From positions 1-52,465 of the forward strand of contig NZ_JAAJBU010000016.1 of assembly GCF_011392125.1 (NCBI RefSeq): DNA of 52,465 bases. Reading direction: 5' to 3'. The number at the start of each line of letters is the position of its first letter. Positions within the stretch are counted from its first letter, which is position 1. Shown one piece after another: positions 42,123 to 50,931 of this stretch. A program made the position numbers and the translations under genes. This DNA comes from Flavobacterium lotistagni. Its GTDB lineage: Bacteria; Bacteroidota; Bacteroidia; Flavobacteriales; Flavobacteriaceae. The notes under the pieces are model-generated. The model saw only the letters and a list, made by a program, of their open reading frames with translations. It searched no databases and had not been told where the DNA came from.

Positions 42123-42782
42123 ATGAAAGATATCAAAGACTACATCAACAACGACTTCAAGCCTATCGAAAGCCAAGACCTGATTGCCGAGGTGCAGGAT
42201 TATTTTCTGGAGATGACCTATTCGCATTTTCCGGTTTTGGAAGAAGGCATTTATATCGGTTCGATTGCGGTAGACGACGTAGACACTTTCGATGCCGACA
42301 AAAAAGTGGGCGATTACCGCTACACCTTGGAGCCTTTTTTTGTCAGGACCACTACAATCTGGCTCGATGTGTTGGAGGTTTTTGCCAAGTACCATTCGAA
42401 TCTGGTTCCGGTACTGGATGAAAACAACCTTTATGTTGGTTATTATGAACTGGAAGACATCATCAAGTTTTTCCATGAAACACCCTTTTTGAAAGAACCC
42501 GGCGGCGTCATCGTGGTCGAAAAACCGATGGTAGATTATTCGATGAGCCAAATTTCTCAGATTGTTGAGAGCAACAACGGGCGAATTTTAGGCATGTTTG
42601 TCTCAGAAGCTTCAGCCGACACAATTCAAGTAACGGTTAAAATCAGTTTGGGTGCCATGAACGAAATCATCCAAACTTTCCGCAGGTACAATTACGAAAT
42701 CATTTCCGAGCACCAAGAAGACAATTACATCGCCAATTTGAAAGAGCGATCCGATTATTTAGACAAATACCTTAATATATAA
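42123..42782 (+). CDS. CBS domain protein
   Basis: A 219-residue protein with a tandem CBS pair (about residues 10-120; FPVLEEGIYIGSI and LVPVLDENNLYVGYYEL). A C-terminal ACT-like beta-alpha-beta region follows at about 150-205 (RILGMFVSE, IQVTVKISLGAMNEIIQTFRRYNYEI). CBS pairs usually sense adenine nucleotides. It lies 36 nt before nadK, a pairing I recall as common in Flavobacteriia, so a role in NAD(P) or energy sensing is plausible but unproven. ATG 42123 was chosen over an in-frame start 30 nt upstream, which would fall at the promoter. Confidence 0.88.
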   Translation: MKDIKDYINNDFKPIESQDLIAEVQDYFLEMTYSHFPVLEEGIYIGSIAVDDVDTFDADKKVGDYRYTLEPFFVRTTTIWLDVLEVFAKYHSNLVPVLDENNLYVGYYELEDIIKFFHETPFLKEPGGVIVVEKPMVDYSMSQISQIVESNNGRILGMFVSEASADTIQVTVKISLGAMNEIIQTFRRYNYEIISEHQEDNYIANLKERSDYLDKYLNI

Positions 42783-42818
42783 GCGGTTCGTTCATCCAAC
42801 CACTGCAACCACTACCTC

Positions 42819-43703
42819 ATGAAAGTCGCGATTTACGGACAATATTACCAAAATTCCACCGAGCCGATTATTAAGGATATCTTCGTGTTTTTTAATAAAA
42901 ACGGCGTCGAGATGGTCATTGAGGCCGACTTTCTGAATTTGCTCTACGAAAAGAAAATCGTGGCCAAACCCTACAATACATTTTCTTCGCATACGGAATT
43001 GGATAGTAGTTTCGATATGCTGCTGAGTATCGGCGGTGATGGAACCATTTTGCGAGCAGCCACGTTGGTGCGCGATTCGGGCATTCCGATTTTGGGTGTG
43101 AATGCCGGACGATTGGGTTTTCTGGCTTCGGTACAAAAGGAGAATATCGAGAACTTCTTGCAATTCGTGATTGAGAAAAAATACACAATTTCTCCCAGAA
43201 GTTTGCTTTCGCTGGATTGCATACCAGAGAATCCCGATATCAAAAACCTGAACTTTGCCATGAACGAAGTTTCGGTGAGCCGCAAAGACACTACGTCGAT
43301 GATTACTATTGAAACGATGCTCGATGGCGAATACTTGAATTCGTATTGGGCCGATGGGCTGATAGTGGCCACTCCGACGGGTTCAACAGGCTACTCGTTG
43401 AGTTGTGGTGGTCCGATTTTAATGCCCGAGGTGAGCAGTTTTGTGATTACACCTATTGCACCGCACAATTTAAACGCCAGGCCGCTGGTGATTCCAGACA
43501 ATACTGAGATTCGATTGCGAGTGAGCGGTCGAGAGGAATTGTATTTGATTTCGCTGGATTCAAGAATTACTTCGGTCAAAAATGAATCTATCTTGATTAT
43601 CAAAAAAACGCCGTTCAAAATCAACATGGTTGAAATTCCTGAGGAAACTTTCCTTAAAACCTTGCGCAAAAAACTACTTTGGGGCGAAGACAAAAGAAAC
43701 TAG
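42819..43703 (+). CDS. nadK: NAD kinase
   Basis: A 294-residue cytoplasmic kinase that makes NADP from NAD. The GGDG motif is at residues 72-75 (LLSIGGDGTILRA), followed by LGVNAGRLGFLA, NEVSVSRKDT and the second signature DGLIVATPTGSTGYSLSCGGPI. It is downstream of the CBS-domain gene and upstream of porG, although 158 nt and a promoter box separate it from porG. Confidence 0.96.
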   Translation: MKVAIYGQYYQNSTEPIIKDIFVFFNKNGVEMVIEADFLNLLYEKKIVAKPYNTFSSHTELDSSFDMLLSIGGDGTILRAATLVRDSGIPILGVNAGRLGFLASVQKENIENFLQFVIEKKYTISPRSLLSLDCIPENPDIKNLNFAMNEVSVSRKDTTSMITIETMLDGEYLNSYWADGLIVATPTGSTGYSLSCGGPILMPEVSSFVITPIAPHNLNARPLVIPDNTEIRLRVSGREELYLISLDSRITSVKNESILIIKKTPFKINMVEIPEETFLKTLRKKLLWGEDKRN

Positions 43704-43835
43704 TTCGCGCATACTAATTGTTTATCAAATCGCGTTTGCTCTACTGTTTTACAGCAGATTTGGCAGATTTAAATAGGCTTCACCGCTAATTTAACAAAAT
43801 GCCAATAGGGATGTAGAACGAGTACTCATTATTAT

Positions 43836-43843
43836 TATATTTG
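43836..43843 (+). promoter_or_regulatory. Probable -7 box of the porG-uppS-bamA operon
   Basis: TATATTTG fits TAnnTTTG and lies 18 nt before ATG 43862. It rules out an in-frame start at 43841, which would lie within the promoter. Confidence 0.55.
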
Positions 43844-43861
43844 CACGCTATTTTTAAGTCA

Positions 43862-44539
43862 ATGAATCGATTCGGGATTATATTTCTTTTGCTGCTCATC
43901 ACAAGCGCATTGCAAGCGCAAATCCATGAAATTGGGGTGTTTTTAGGTGGCAGTAATATGATTGGTGATGTCGGAGCAACCACTTACATCGCGCCCAACA
44001 AACCGGCTTTCGGATTGCTTTACAAATGGAACAGAAGCCCAAGACACACTTGGCGCTTTTCCTACACGCAATCAACCATAGCCGCGTACGATGAAGATTC
44101 AGAAATTGAGTCTAGACAAGAGCGCGATTATCATTTTAAGAACAGCGTTAAGGAGTTGACCGCCGGACTAGAATTTGATTTTTTCACTTTTGATTTGCAC
44201 GATTCAGAACCGCAGTTTACGCCTTACGTTTTTACCGGACTTAGTTATGTATTTTACGACGGATTGTATTTTCAAAATGGTGGGCCAAACAAAGACAAAA
44301 CCTATAGAACTTTCGCCATTCCTATGACCGTAGGCTTGAAAGGACGGATTTTCAACAGTTTTGTCATCGGGTTTGAAGTAGCGGCGAGAAATGCTTTCAA
44401 AGACGACCTTGACGGAAGCAACAATGATAATTTTAAAAGCCAAAAATTCGGCAACTTGACCAGCAAAGATTGGTATATGTTTACGGGTTTTACGCTAACA
44501 TACACCTTCGGGGAAAAGCCTTGTTTTTGTGCGGATTAA
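43862..44539 (+). CDS. porG: PorG-like T9SS outer-membrane protein (DUF6089)
   Basis: A 225-residue predicted outer-membrane beta-barrel with a signal peptide (MNRFGIIFLLLLITSALQA). The motif HEIGVFLGGSNMIGDVGATTYIAPNKPAFGLLYK, read in parts, is typical of DUF6089. The protein ends in a conserved Cys-containing tail (GEKPCFCAD). In Porphyromonas gingivalis the DUF6089 protein PorG is essential for type IX secretion and is encoded directly before uppS, bamA, two ompH genes and murI. The same order here makes the orthology strong. PorG associates with the PorK/PorN ring under the outer membrane. uppS follows 4 nt downstream. Confidence 0.87.
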   Translation: MNRFGIIFLLLLITSALQAQIHEIGVFLGGSNMIGDVGATTYIAPNKPAFGLLYKWNRSPRHTWRFSYTQSTIAAYDEDSEIESRQERDYHFKNSVKELTAGLEFDFFTFDLHDSEPQFTPYVFTGLSYVFYDGLYFQNGGPNKDKTYRTFAIPMTVGLKGRIFNSFVIGFEVAARNAFKDDLDGSNNDNFKSQKFGNLTSKDWYMFTGFTLTYTFGEKPCFCAD

Positions 44540-44543
44540 CAAC

Positions 44544-45284
44544 ATGAGTTTATTAGATAAAATAAATACCGACAACCTTCCTAAACACCTGGCTATCATC
44601 ATGGATGGTAATGGTCGTTGGGCCAAGCAAAAAGGAATGCTGCGGGCTTTTGGTCACGAGAATGGTACCAAATCAGTACGAATGACCGTTGAGACCTGTG
44701 CCAAACTAGGTATTGCCAATTTAACCTTGTATGCTTTCTCTACCGAAAATTGGAACCGACCCAAATTGGAAGTCGACACCTTGATGAAATTGCTCATCAA
44801 TTCCCTAAAAAAGGAACTCAAAACACTTTCTGAAAACAACATCAAGCTGAACGCCATCGGTAATTTAGACCTATTGCCAAAATCGGCTAAAAAAGAACTT
44901 TTTGAAGTGATTAAAAACACCGAAAACAATACCCGAATGACGCTGACTTTGGCCTTGAGTTATGGCTCGCGAGAAGAGATTGTATCGGCTGTGAAAGAAA
45001 TTTCTGAGAAAGTTAAAAATAATATAATTTCAATTGGCAGTATTGACGAATCGATTATTAATCAGCATCTTTACACGCGAAATTTGCCAGAGGTAGATTT
45101 GCTGATTCGCACCAGCGGTGAGCACCGAATCAGCAATTTTTTATTGTGGCAGATTGCTTATGCCGAGCTGTATTTTACGCCCGTTTTGTGGCCCGATTTC
45201 AAAGAGGAAGATTTATACGAAGCCATCATCAGCTACCAAAAAAGAGAACGAAGGTTTGGAAAAACAAGTGAACAAATTAAATAA
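44544..45284 (+). CDS. uppS: Isoprenyl (undecaprenyl) diphosphate synthase
   Basis: A 246-residue cis-prenyltransferase making the lipid carrier for peptidoglycan and surface polysaccharides. Catalytic Asp21 lies in MDGNGRWAKQ, followed by FGHENGTKSV, LYAFSTENWNRP, SYGSREEI and the C-terminal DLLIRTSGEHRISNFLLWQIAY with WPDF. ATG 44544 is 4 nt after porG; a GTG five codons earlier overlaps porG and was not chosen. The 3' end is close to the bamA start, which has no ATG. Confidence 0.95.
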   Translation: MSLLDKINTDNLPKHLAIIMDGNGRWAKQKGMLRAFGHENGTKSVRMTVETCAKLGIANLTLYAFSTENWNRPKLEVDTLMKLLINSLKKELKTLSENNIKLNAIGNLDLLPKSAKKELFEVIKNTENNTRMTLTLALSYGSREEIVSAVKEISEKVKNNIISIGSIDESIINQHLYTRNLPEVDLLIRTSGEHRISNFLLWQIAYAELYFTPVLWPDFKEEDLYEAIISYQKRERRFGKTSEQIK

Positions 45285-45291
45285 TTTTTTA

Positions 45292-47949
45292 GTGTACAAA
45301 AGAATACAGCTCCTGATTGCCCTTCTGTCTTTTGGGTATATTGCCCCGATAATCGCACAAGAACAAGACCGAGTTCCGTTTGATCAAGGCACTAAATACA
45401 TACTCGCCGATGTCAACGTTATCGGAAAAATCAGTTACAACGACCAAACCGTAGTTACTTTCGCTGGGCTGGAAAAAGGCCAAGACATCACTGTTCCGGG
45501 TGAAGAAATCAGCAACGCCATCAAAAAACTCGGGAAACTGGGGTTATTTAGCGAGATTGATTTTTACGTAAATAAAATTCAAGGCGATAGCATTTACCTC
45601 GATTTAAACATTACCGAACTTCCAAAACTCAGCGAAGTCAAATTTGCCGGCATCAAGAAAAAGAAAAGCGAAGAATTCATCAAGGAAAATGGGCTCACCA
45701 AAGGTAAAATCGTCAACGAAAATCTAATTACTACTACCAAAAACTACATCGAAAATAAATACCGAAAAGATGGTTTCTACAATTCGAAAGTGACCATCAG
45801 AACCCAGCCTGACACCACCAGCGGCAACGAAGTGAGGATGTATGTGAACGTTTTCAAAGGCAGCAAGATTAAGGTGCGCAACATCGACTTCAGCGGAAAT
45901 GAAAAATTCTCAGACCGCAAGCTGCACAAAGCGATGAAGAACACCAAGGAAATTAATCCGATCCGTATTTTTAAAGCTTCCAAGTACATCAAAGACAAGT
46001 ACAAAGAAGATCTCACCAAAATCATTGACAAGTACAAAGAAAACGGTTATCGCGATGCGCGAATAATATCTGACACCGTAGCTTTCAACGAAGACAAGAA
46101 AAAAATCGACATCAAAATCAACCTGGAAGAAGGTCGGAAATACTACTTCGGAAACATCAAATTCCTCGGAAATACCGTATATCCGGATAATGGCTTGAGA
46201 AATATTCTCGGTATTAAAAAAGGCGATGTTTACAATGGGGTTTTACTCGAGAAAAGAATCGCCGACAAAACCAAACCTGACGGTGAGGACATTACCAACT
46301 TGTACCAAAACAGTGGTTACTTGTTCTCGAATATTAACGCGGTAGAGGTAAAGACATACAACGACACCATTGATTTCGAAATCCGGATTGTAGAAGGTCC
46401 GCTGGCTTATTTCAACAAGATTACGGTGATTGGTAACGACAAAACCAATGACAACGTGATTTATCGTGAACTTCGAACCAAACCAGGTCAAAAATACAGC
46501 AAAGAGGAATTGGTGCGAACCATTCGGGAAATCGGACAATTGGGTTACTTCGACCCGGAAGCTATCGAACCTATTTTTAAGAACGTAGATGCTGGAGCCG
46601 GAACGGTCGACATCGAATACAAACTTGTAGAAAAAGGTTCAAGCCAAATTGAATTACAAGGTGGATACGGCGGTGGCGGTTTCATCGGAACACTAGGTTT
46701 GTCGTTCAACAATTTCTCGGCGCGCAACATATTCAAAAAAGAAGCCTACAGGCCTTTACCAATGGGCGACGGACAAAAAGTGTCATTGCGCTTACAGGGA
46801 AGTTCTTATTTCCAGACTTATAGCCTTTCATTTGTCGAACCTTGGTTTGGCGGAAAAAAACCGATTCAATTCAGCAGTTCGCTCGCCTACAGTAAACAGT
46901 TTGCCAACACTAGTTCTGGTGTTGTGAGAAGCCGCTATTTTAATATCATTTCGGCCAGTGTCGGAATCGCCAAACGGTTGACCGTGCCGGATGACTTTTT
47001 TGTACTTTCTCAAGCGGCAAGTTTCCAGTACTATGACCTGAATAACTACAACATCGGTTTGTTTACTTTTGGTGATGGCTCTTCGCGAAACTTGGCTTAC
47101 ACTATTGGTTTGAGTAGAAATAACAAAGGAGTCAACCCGATTTTCCCGATGTATGGTTCGGAATTCAGCATCTCCGGAAAATTCACTTTTCCTTATTCGC
47201 TATTTAATGGTGTAGATTACGGCAATTTGTCCAATCTTCCAGAATATAAATTGCGCTACACCGCCAATTCAGGAATTTCTACACAACCTACGGCCAATGG
47301 GCAATATCCACAAGAAGGAGATTACATCGCTCAGACATTTCCTGGTTCAAGCGTTTACCAAGTAGTGAACGATTATCGCGATGCTGCTGTAGATCAAGGA
47401 AAGGTGGATCAAAAAAGATTCAACTGGCTGGAATACTACAAAATTAAATTTAAAGCAGATTGGTTCACAAAGATTTATGGAAAACTCGTCTTTAGAACTT
47501 TAAGTGAATTTGGATATTTAGGAGCTTACAACAATAAGCGTGGTATTGTTCCGTTTGAGCGTTTCTTCGTAGGCGGAGATGGCTTGGCAAATTTTGCTCA
47601 AGATGGGCGTGAGGTAATCCAGCTACGTGGTTATCCTAATAACTCATTATCTACCGATGAAGGCGGACCGATATACAATAAATTCTCGATGGAGTTGCGT
47701 TATCCGATTACGTTGAAAGCAGCAGCATCAATTTATGTGCTCGGTTTTATTGAAGGTGGAAATGCCTATGAATCGTTCAACAAATACAATCCGTTCCAAC
47801 TCAAACGTTCAGCGGGTGCCGGTTTAAGAATCTTCATGCCTGCCTTCGGATTGCTCGGAATCGATTTCGGTTACGGTTTCGATCCGCTGACCGGAGCGAC
47901 CAAGGCAAATGGTTTGGAAACTCACTTTATAATTGGTCAGCAATTCTAA
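45292..47949 (+). CDS. bamA: Outer membrane protein assembly factor BamA
   Basis: The central beta-barrel insertase of the outer membrane, about 885 residues. It has a signal peptide (LLIALLSFGYIAPIIAQ) and five POTRA repeats (about residues 35-440; ILADVNVIGKISYNDQTV, KIKVRNIDFSGNEKFSDRKL, KYYFGNIKFLGNTVY, YFNKITVIGNDKTND). A C-terminal barrel with FVGGDGLANF and RGYP precedes the final aromatic IIGQQF. No ATG exists near the start. GTG 45292, 8 nt after uppS, gives a normal signal peptide; GTG 45268 or TTG 45256 would overlap uppS and add up to 12 residues. Part of the porG-to-murI cluster. Confidence 0.93.
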   Translation: MYKRIQLLIALLSFGYIAPIIAQEQDRVPFDQGTKYILADVNVIGKISYNDQTVVTFAGLEKGQDITVPGEEISNAIKKLGKLGLFSEIDFYVNKIQGDSIYLDLNITELPKLSEVKFAGIKKKKSEEFIKENGLTKGKIVNENLITTTKNYIENKYRKDGFYNSKVTIRTQPDTTSGNEVRMYVNVFKGSKIKVRNIDFSGNEKFSDRKLHKAMKNTKEINPIRIFKASKYIKDKYKEDLTKIIDKYKENGYRDARIISDTVAFNEDKKKIDIKINLEEGRKYYFGNIKFLGNTVYPDNGLRNILGIKKGDVYNGVLLEKRIADKTKPDGEDITNLYQNSGYLFSNINAVEVKTYNDTIDFEIRIVEGPLAYFNKITVIGNDKTNDNVIYRELRTKPGQKYSKEELVRTIREIGQLGYFDPEAIEPIFKNVDAGAGTVDIEYKLVEKGSSQIELQGGYGGGGFIGTLGLSFNNFSARNIFKKEAYRPLPMGDGQKVSLRLQGSSYFQTYSLSFVEPWFGGKKPIQFSSSLAYSKQFANTSSGVVRSRYFNIISASVGIAKRLTVPDDFFVLSQAASFQYYDLNNYNIGLFTFGDGSSRNLAYTIGLSRNNKGVNPIFPMYGSEFSISGKFTFPYSLFNGVDYGNLSNLPEYKLRYTANSGISTQPTANGQYPQEGDYIAQTFPGSSVYQVVNDYRDAAVDQGKVDQKRFNWLEYYKIKFKADWFTKIYGKLVFRTLSEFGYLGAYNNKRGIVPFERFFVGGDGLANFAQDGREVIQLRGYPNNSLSTDEGGPIYNKFSMELRYPITLKAAASIYVLGFIEGGNAYESFNKYNPFQLKRSAGAGLRIFMPAFGLLGIDFGYGFDPLTGATKANGLETHFIIGQQF

Positions 47950-47956
47950 ATTTAAC

Positions 47957-47964
47957 TATATTTG
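47957..47964 (+). promoter_or_regulatory. Probable internal -7 box before ompH
   Basis: TATATTTG fits TAnnTTTG, 32 nt before the first ompH start, so the two chaperone genes may have their own promoter. Confidence 0.45.
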
Positions 47965-47995
47965 GCATGGTATTTATAACGAAATTTTGAAGAGT

Positions 47996-49003
47996 ATGAA
48001 AAAACATATCTTATCCTTGTTGATGATAATCGCCGCATCGGTGGCTATTCAAGCGCAGTCAAGAGGCGTTAAAATTGGTTATATCGATATGGAGTATATT
48101 CTTCAAAACGTTCCTGATTATAATGAAGCCAAAAACCAGTTGGAGCAAAAAGCCCAAAAATGGAAGCAAGAAATCGAGACCAAAAAGAACGAAGTTTCGA
48201 GGTTAAAAGATTTATTAGCTACTGAACGTGTATTACTCACCAAAGAGTTGATTGAAGAAAGAGAAGAGGAAATCGCATTTCAGGAAAAAGAACTTTTAGA
48301 CTATCAAGAAAAAAGGTTCGGCCCTAAAGGCGATTTGACCATCCAGAAAGCAGTCTTGGCACAACCGGTTCAAGATCAAGTTTTCAATGCAGCGCAAGAC
48401 ATTGCTGAAGCCAAAAAATATGATTTCATCTTTGATAAAACTTCAGACCTAACCATTCTATTTGCAGCCAAACGTTACGACATCAGCGACCAAGTGATTC
48501 GAGTGATTACTAGATCTAACAAACGAAATCAGATGTCTAAAAAACAACTCAAAGAAGAAGAAAAGAAAGAAGCGCTAGAGAATATGGAAGACGAAAGTCC
48601 GGCACTAGCCGAGAGAAATAAAAAATTGGCAGAAAGAAAAGCCGCAAGGGAAAAATTAATCGCCGATAAAAAGTTAGCCGCTGAAGAAAGGAAACAACAA
48701 GCTTTGGCAGCTAAAGAAGCCAAGAAGAACGGAACAGCAGTTCCAAAGACTGAAAGTAAGAGTACTGCGAAAGATTCCACTTCAACAAACAAAGGAACTG
48801 ATTCCCTTAAACCAGCCGAAACCCCAATTAAAACTGTTGACAGTACGGCCATCAATAAAAAAATAAAAGCTGCTGAAGATCGGGCTAAAACACTAGAGGA
48901 GCGCAAAAAAGCCATTGAAGAAAAAAAGAAACAAGCACTAGAGAAAAGAGAAGCCGCGAAAAAGGCTCGAGAAGAAAAACTTAAAGAAGGAAAGCAAGAT
49001 TAA
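47996..49003 (+). CDS. OmpH/Skp family periplasmic chaperone with long charged tail
   Basis: A 335-residue protein: signal peptide (MKKHILSLLMIIAASVAIQA), OmpH domain at about residues 25-170 (VKIGYIDMEYILQNVPDYNEAKNQLEQ read in parts, then a long coiled coil). An unusual Lys/Glu/Ala-rich tail follows at about 175-335, twice the length of a normal Skp. Skp trimers hold unfolded outer-membrane proteins for BamA. The tail has two alpha-helical charged blocks with a Ser/Thr/Lys-rich linker between them. ATG 47996 is supported by the promoter box at 47957 and by the signal peptide. Confidence 0.9.
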   Translation: MKKHILSLLMIIAASVAIQAQSRGVKIGYIDMEYILQNVPDYNEAKNQLEQKAQKWKQEIETKKNEVSRLKDLLATERVLLTKELIEEREEEIAFQEKELLDYQEKRFGPKGDLTIQKAVLAQPVQDQVFNAAQDIAEAKKYDFIFDKTSDLTILFAAKRYDISDQVIRVITRSNKRNQMSKKQLKEEEKKEALENMEDESPALAERNKKLAERKAAREKLIADKKLAAEERKQQALAAKEAKKNGTAVPKTESKSTAKDSTSTNKGTDSLKPAETPIKTVDSTAINKKIKAAEDRAKTLEERKKAIEEKKKQALEKREAAKKAREEKLKEGKQD

Positions 49004-49026
49004 AACCAACAATTAATATTTTAAAA

Positions 49027-49530
49027 ATGAAGAAACAATTCAAAACTTTAGTAATAGCAGCACTTGTTTTTGTTGCAGGAAGCCAGAAAATTCAAGCCCA
49101 AGCCAAAGTGGCACACGTAGATGTAAGCGAATTAATGGGTAAAATGCCTGCCATGTTGGAAGCGCAAAAGCAGTTGGAAAAACTAAGCGGCACCTACGAT
49201 ACAGAATACAAAACTATGGTGGATGAGTACCAATCCAAACTAAAAAAATACGAACAAGAAGCCACCACTGTTACTGATGCTGTAAATGAAACTCGCTCTA
49301 AAGAAGTGCAAGACATGCAAAAAAGAATTGTAGATTACAGAGACAATGCTCAAAAAGAACTACAACAAAAAGAAGCTGATATTGTAAAACCCATCATGGA
49401 AAAAGTAAAAGCTTCGATTCAAAAAGTGGGTAAAGCCAAAGGATTCCAATATGTGTTGAATTCAGAAGGTTTACTACTGACAGACGGCCCCAACATTACA
49501 GCCGATGTTAAAAAAGACTTAGGTTTCTAA
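49027..49530 (+). CDS. OmpH/Skp family periplasmic chaperone
   Basis: A 167-residue protein of the normal Skp size: signal peptide (MKKQFKTLVIAALVFVAGSQKIQA), then AKVAHVDVSELMGKMP and a coiled-coil arm (about residues 45-125) ending in strand YVLNSEGLLLTDG. It is the second of two adjacent ompH genes after bamA, 23 nt from the first. A terminator follows, which ends the bamA-ompH transcription unit before murI. Confidence 0.93.
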   Translation: MKKQFKTLVIAALVFVAGSQKIQAQAKVAHVDVSELMGKMPAMLEAQKQLEKLSGTYDTEYKTMVDEYQSKLKKYEQEATTVTDAVNETRSKEVQDMQKRIVDYRDNAQKELQQKEADIVKPIMEKVKASIQKVGKAKGFQYVLNSEGLLLTDGPNITADVKKDLGF

Positions 49531-49552
49531 TAAAATAATAAACAATAAACAT

Positions 49553-49587
49553 ACTCCATTTGGAAATTCCGGATGGAGTTTTTTTTT
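49553..49587 (+). terminator. Rho-independent terminator before murI
   Basis: ACTCCAT (49553-49559) pairs with ATGGAGT (49573-49579) and is followed by a run of at least eight T. The T-run merges with the murI promoter box. Confidence 0.85.
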
Positions 49588-49594
49588 ACCTTTG
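49587..49594 (+). promoter_or_regulatory. -7 box directly before the murI start codon
   Basis: TACCTTTG fits TAnnTTTG and ends only 4 nt before the murI ATG at 49599. Transcription would start at or next to the start codon, giving a leaderless mRNA. Confidence 0.5.
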
Positions 49595-49598
49595 GTTG

Positions 49599-50375
49599 AT
49601 GAGCAATAAAGATCCTATCGGCTTATTTGATTCAGGAATTGGTGGCACATCGATTTGGTCGGCCATTCATCATTTGATGCCTTCTGAAGACACTATCTAT
49701 TTGGCCGATAGCAAAAATGCTCCGTATGGCATAAAATCAAAAGATGAAATAATTGGCCTAAGCATCAAGAATACCGAGTTCCTTTTAGAGCGAAACGCGA
49801 AAATTGTTGTCGTAGCTTGCAATACCGCCACTACCAACGCTATTAAAGAACTGCGAGCCAAATACGACGTGCCCTTCATCGGTATTGAACCAGCTATCAA
49901 ACCTGCCGCTCTTCACTCCAAAACTCAAAAAATCGGCATATTAGCAACCAAAGGAACACTCAGTAGTGAACTATTTAATAAAGCAGTAGAAATTTATCAC
50001 GACACGGAAATCATTGAACAAATAGGCCATGGCTTGGTTGAACTTATTGAAGCTGGTCATTTGGATTCTGTAGAAATGGATCAACTGCTACGATCTTACG
50101 TTGAACCGATGGTTGAGGCTAATATTGACTATTTGGTCTTAGGTTGTAGCCATTACCCCTACTTGATTCCGCAACTAAAAAAAATACTTCCCGAAAACAT
50201 TCAAATCATCGATTCTGGCGAAGCAGTAGCTAGACAAACTTACAATGTATTGAAAGCCAATTCTGCCCTAAACCAACAAGAAAAAGGCAAAGCTGTTTTT
50301 TATACGAACGGTAATCCGAAAGTGTTGGATGGTATTTTGAAACACCAATACGCCGTGGAATACAAAGAATTCTAA
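49599..50375 (+). CDS. murI: Glutamate racemase
   Basis: A 258-residue enzyme making D-glutamate for peptidoglycan. Both catalytic cysteines are present: Cys74 in VVACNTATTNAI and Cys183 in LGCSHYPYL. The start PIGLFDSGIGGTS and ADSKNAPYG are family signatures. ATG 49599 must be the start because the conserved sequence begins within five residues. A terminator and a -7 box lie immediately upstream, so murI is transcribed separately from bamA-ompH. Its stop overlaps the stop of the convergent carbonic anhydrase gene by four bases. Confidence 0.96.
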   Translation: MSNKDPIGLFDSGIGGTSIWSAIHHLMPSEDTIYLADSKNAPYGIKSKDEIIGLSIKNTEFLLERNAKIVVVACNTATTNAIKELRAKYDVPFIGIEPAIKPAALHSKTQKIGILATKGTLSSELFNKAVEIYHDTEIIEQIGHGLVELIEAGHLDSVEMDQLLRSYVEPMVEANIDYLVLGCSHYPYLIPQLKKILPENIQIIDSGEAVARQTYNVLKANSALNQQEKGKAVFYTNGNPKVLDGILKHQYAVEYKEF

Positions 50376-50887
50376 TCTTCTTTGAACCAACTTGAGTACA
50401 TTACGTAATTATTGGAGATGCGCTCTATTTCTCCTGCGAAATCAGATGCGTCAATGTCTTTCACCCATTTGGCCGGAACTCCTGCGTAAATGGTCCCTGA
50501 AGGCACTCTGGTATTTTGAGTAACTACTGAACCAGCAGCAATTATAGCATTGCTTTCAATCACACAATTGTCCATAACGATAGCACCCATACCGATAAGT
50601 ACATTGTCGTGAACCTCGCATCCGTGAACAATAGCATTATGGCCAATAGAAACGTTGTTGCCAATTTTGGTAGGATGCTTTTGGTATGTACAATGAATCA
50701 CGGCTCCGTCTTGAATATTGACTTTATTACCGATGGTGATACTGTTGACATCGCCACGAACTACCGCGCCGAACCAAACGCTGCAGGAAGTACCAAAAAC
50801 AACCTCACCAACAACTACTGCATTATCTGCTATAAAGCAATCCTCAGGAATAATTGGTGCTTTTCCGTTGACAGTTTTTATAATCAT
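50372..50887 (-). CDS. Gamma-carbonic anhydrase family protein
   Basis: A 171-residue left-handed beta-helix protein with hexapeptide repeats from about residue 12 to 140. The zinc ligands of the family are in place: His65 in AVIHCT, and His83 and His88 in IGHNAIVHGC. It resembles the YrdA/CaiE/PaaY branch, where carbonic anhydrase activity is often unproven. The C-terminal helix (ISNNYVMYSSWF) is normal. It is convergent with murI and downstream of a terminator that ends the PorP/SprF gene. Confidence 0.92.
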   Translation of the reverse strand: MIIKTVNGKAPIIPEDCFIADNAVVVGEVVFGTSCSVWFGAVVRGDVNSITIGNKVNIQDGAVIHCTYQKHPTKIGNNVSIGHNAIVHGCEVHDNVLIGMGAIVMDNCVIESNAIIAAGSVVTQNTRVPSGTIYAGVPAKWVKDIDASDFAGEIERISNNYVMYSSWFKED

Positions 50888-50896
50888 ACTCTATTC

Positions 50897-50922
50897 AAAA
50901 AAAAAATCCCGATGGTTCGGGA
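50897..50922 (-). terminator. Terminator after the PorP/SprF gene
   Basis: TCCCGA (50907-50912) pairs with TCGGGA (50917-50922). On the minus strand the stem runs into about ten T. Confidence 0.85.
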
Positions 50923-50931
50923 CTTATAATT

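Noticed and set aside
45118..45291. Far-upstream start for bamA
   Set aside because: It would overlap uppS by more than 160 nt and add residues encoded by the conserved uppS C-terminus in another frame; the signal peptide begins later.
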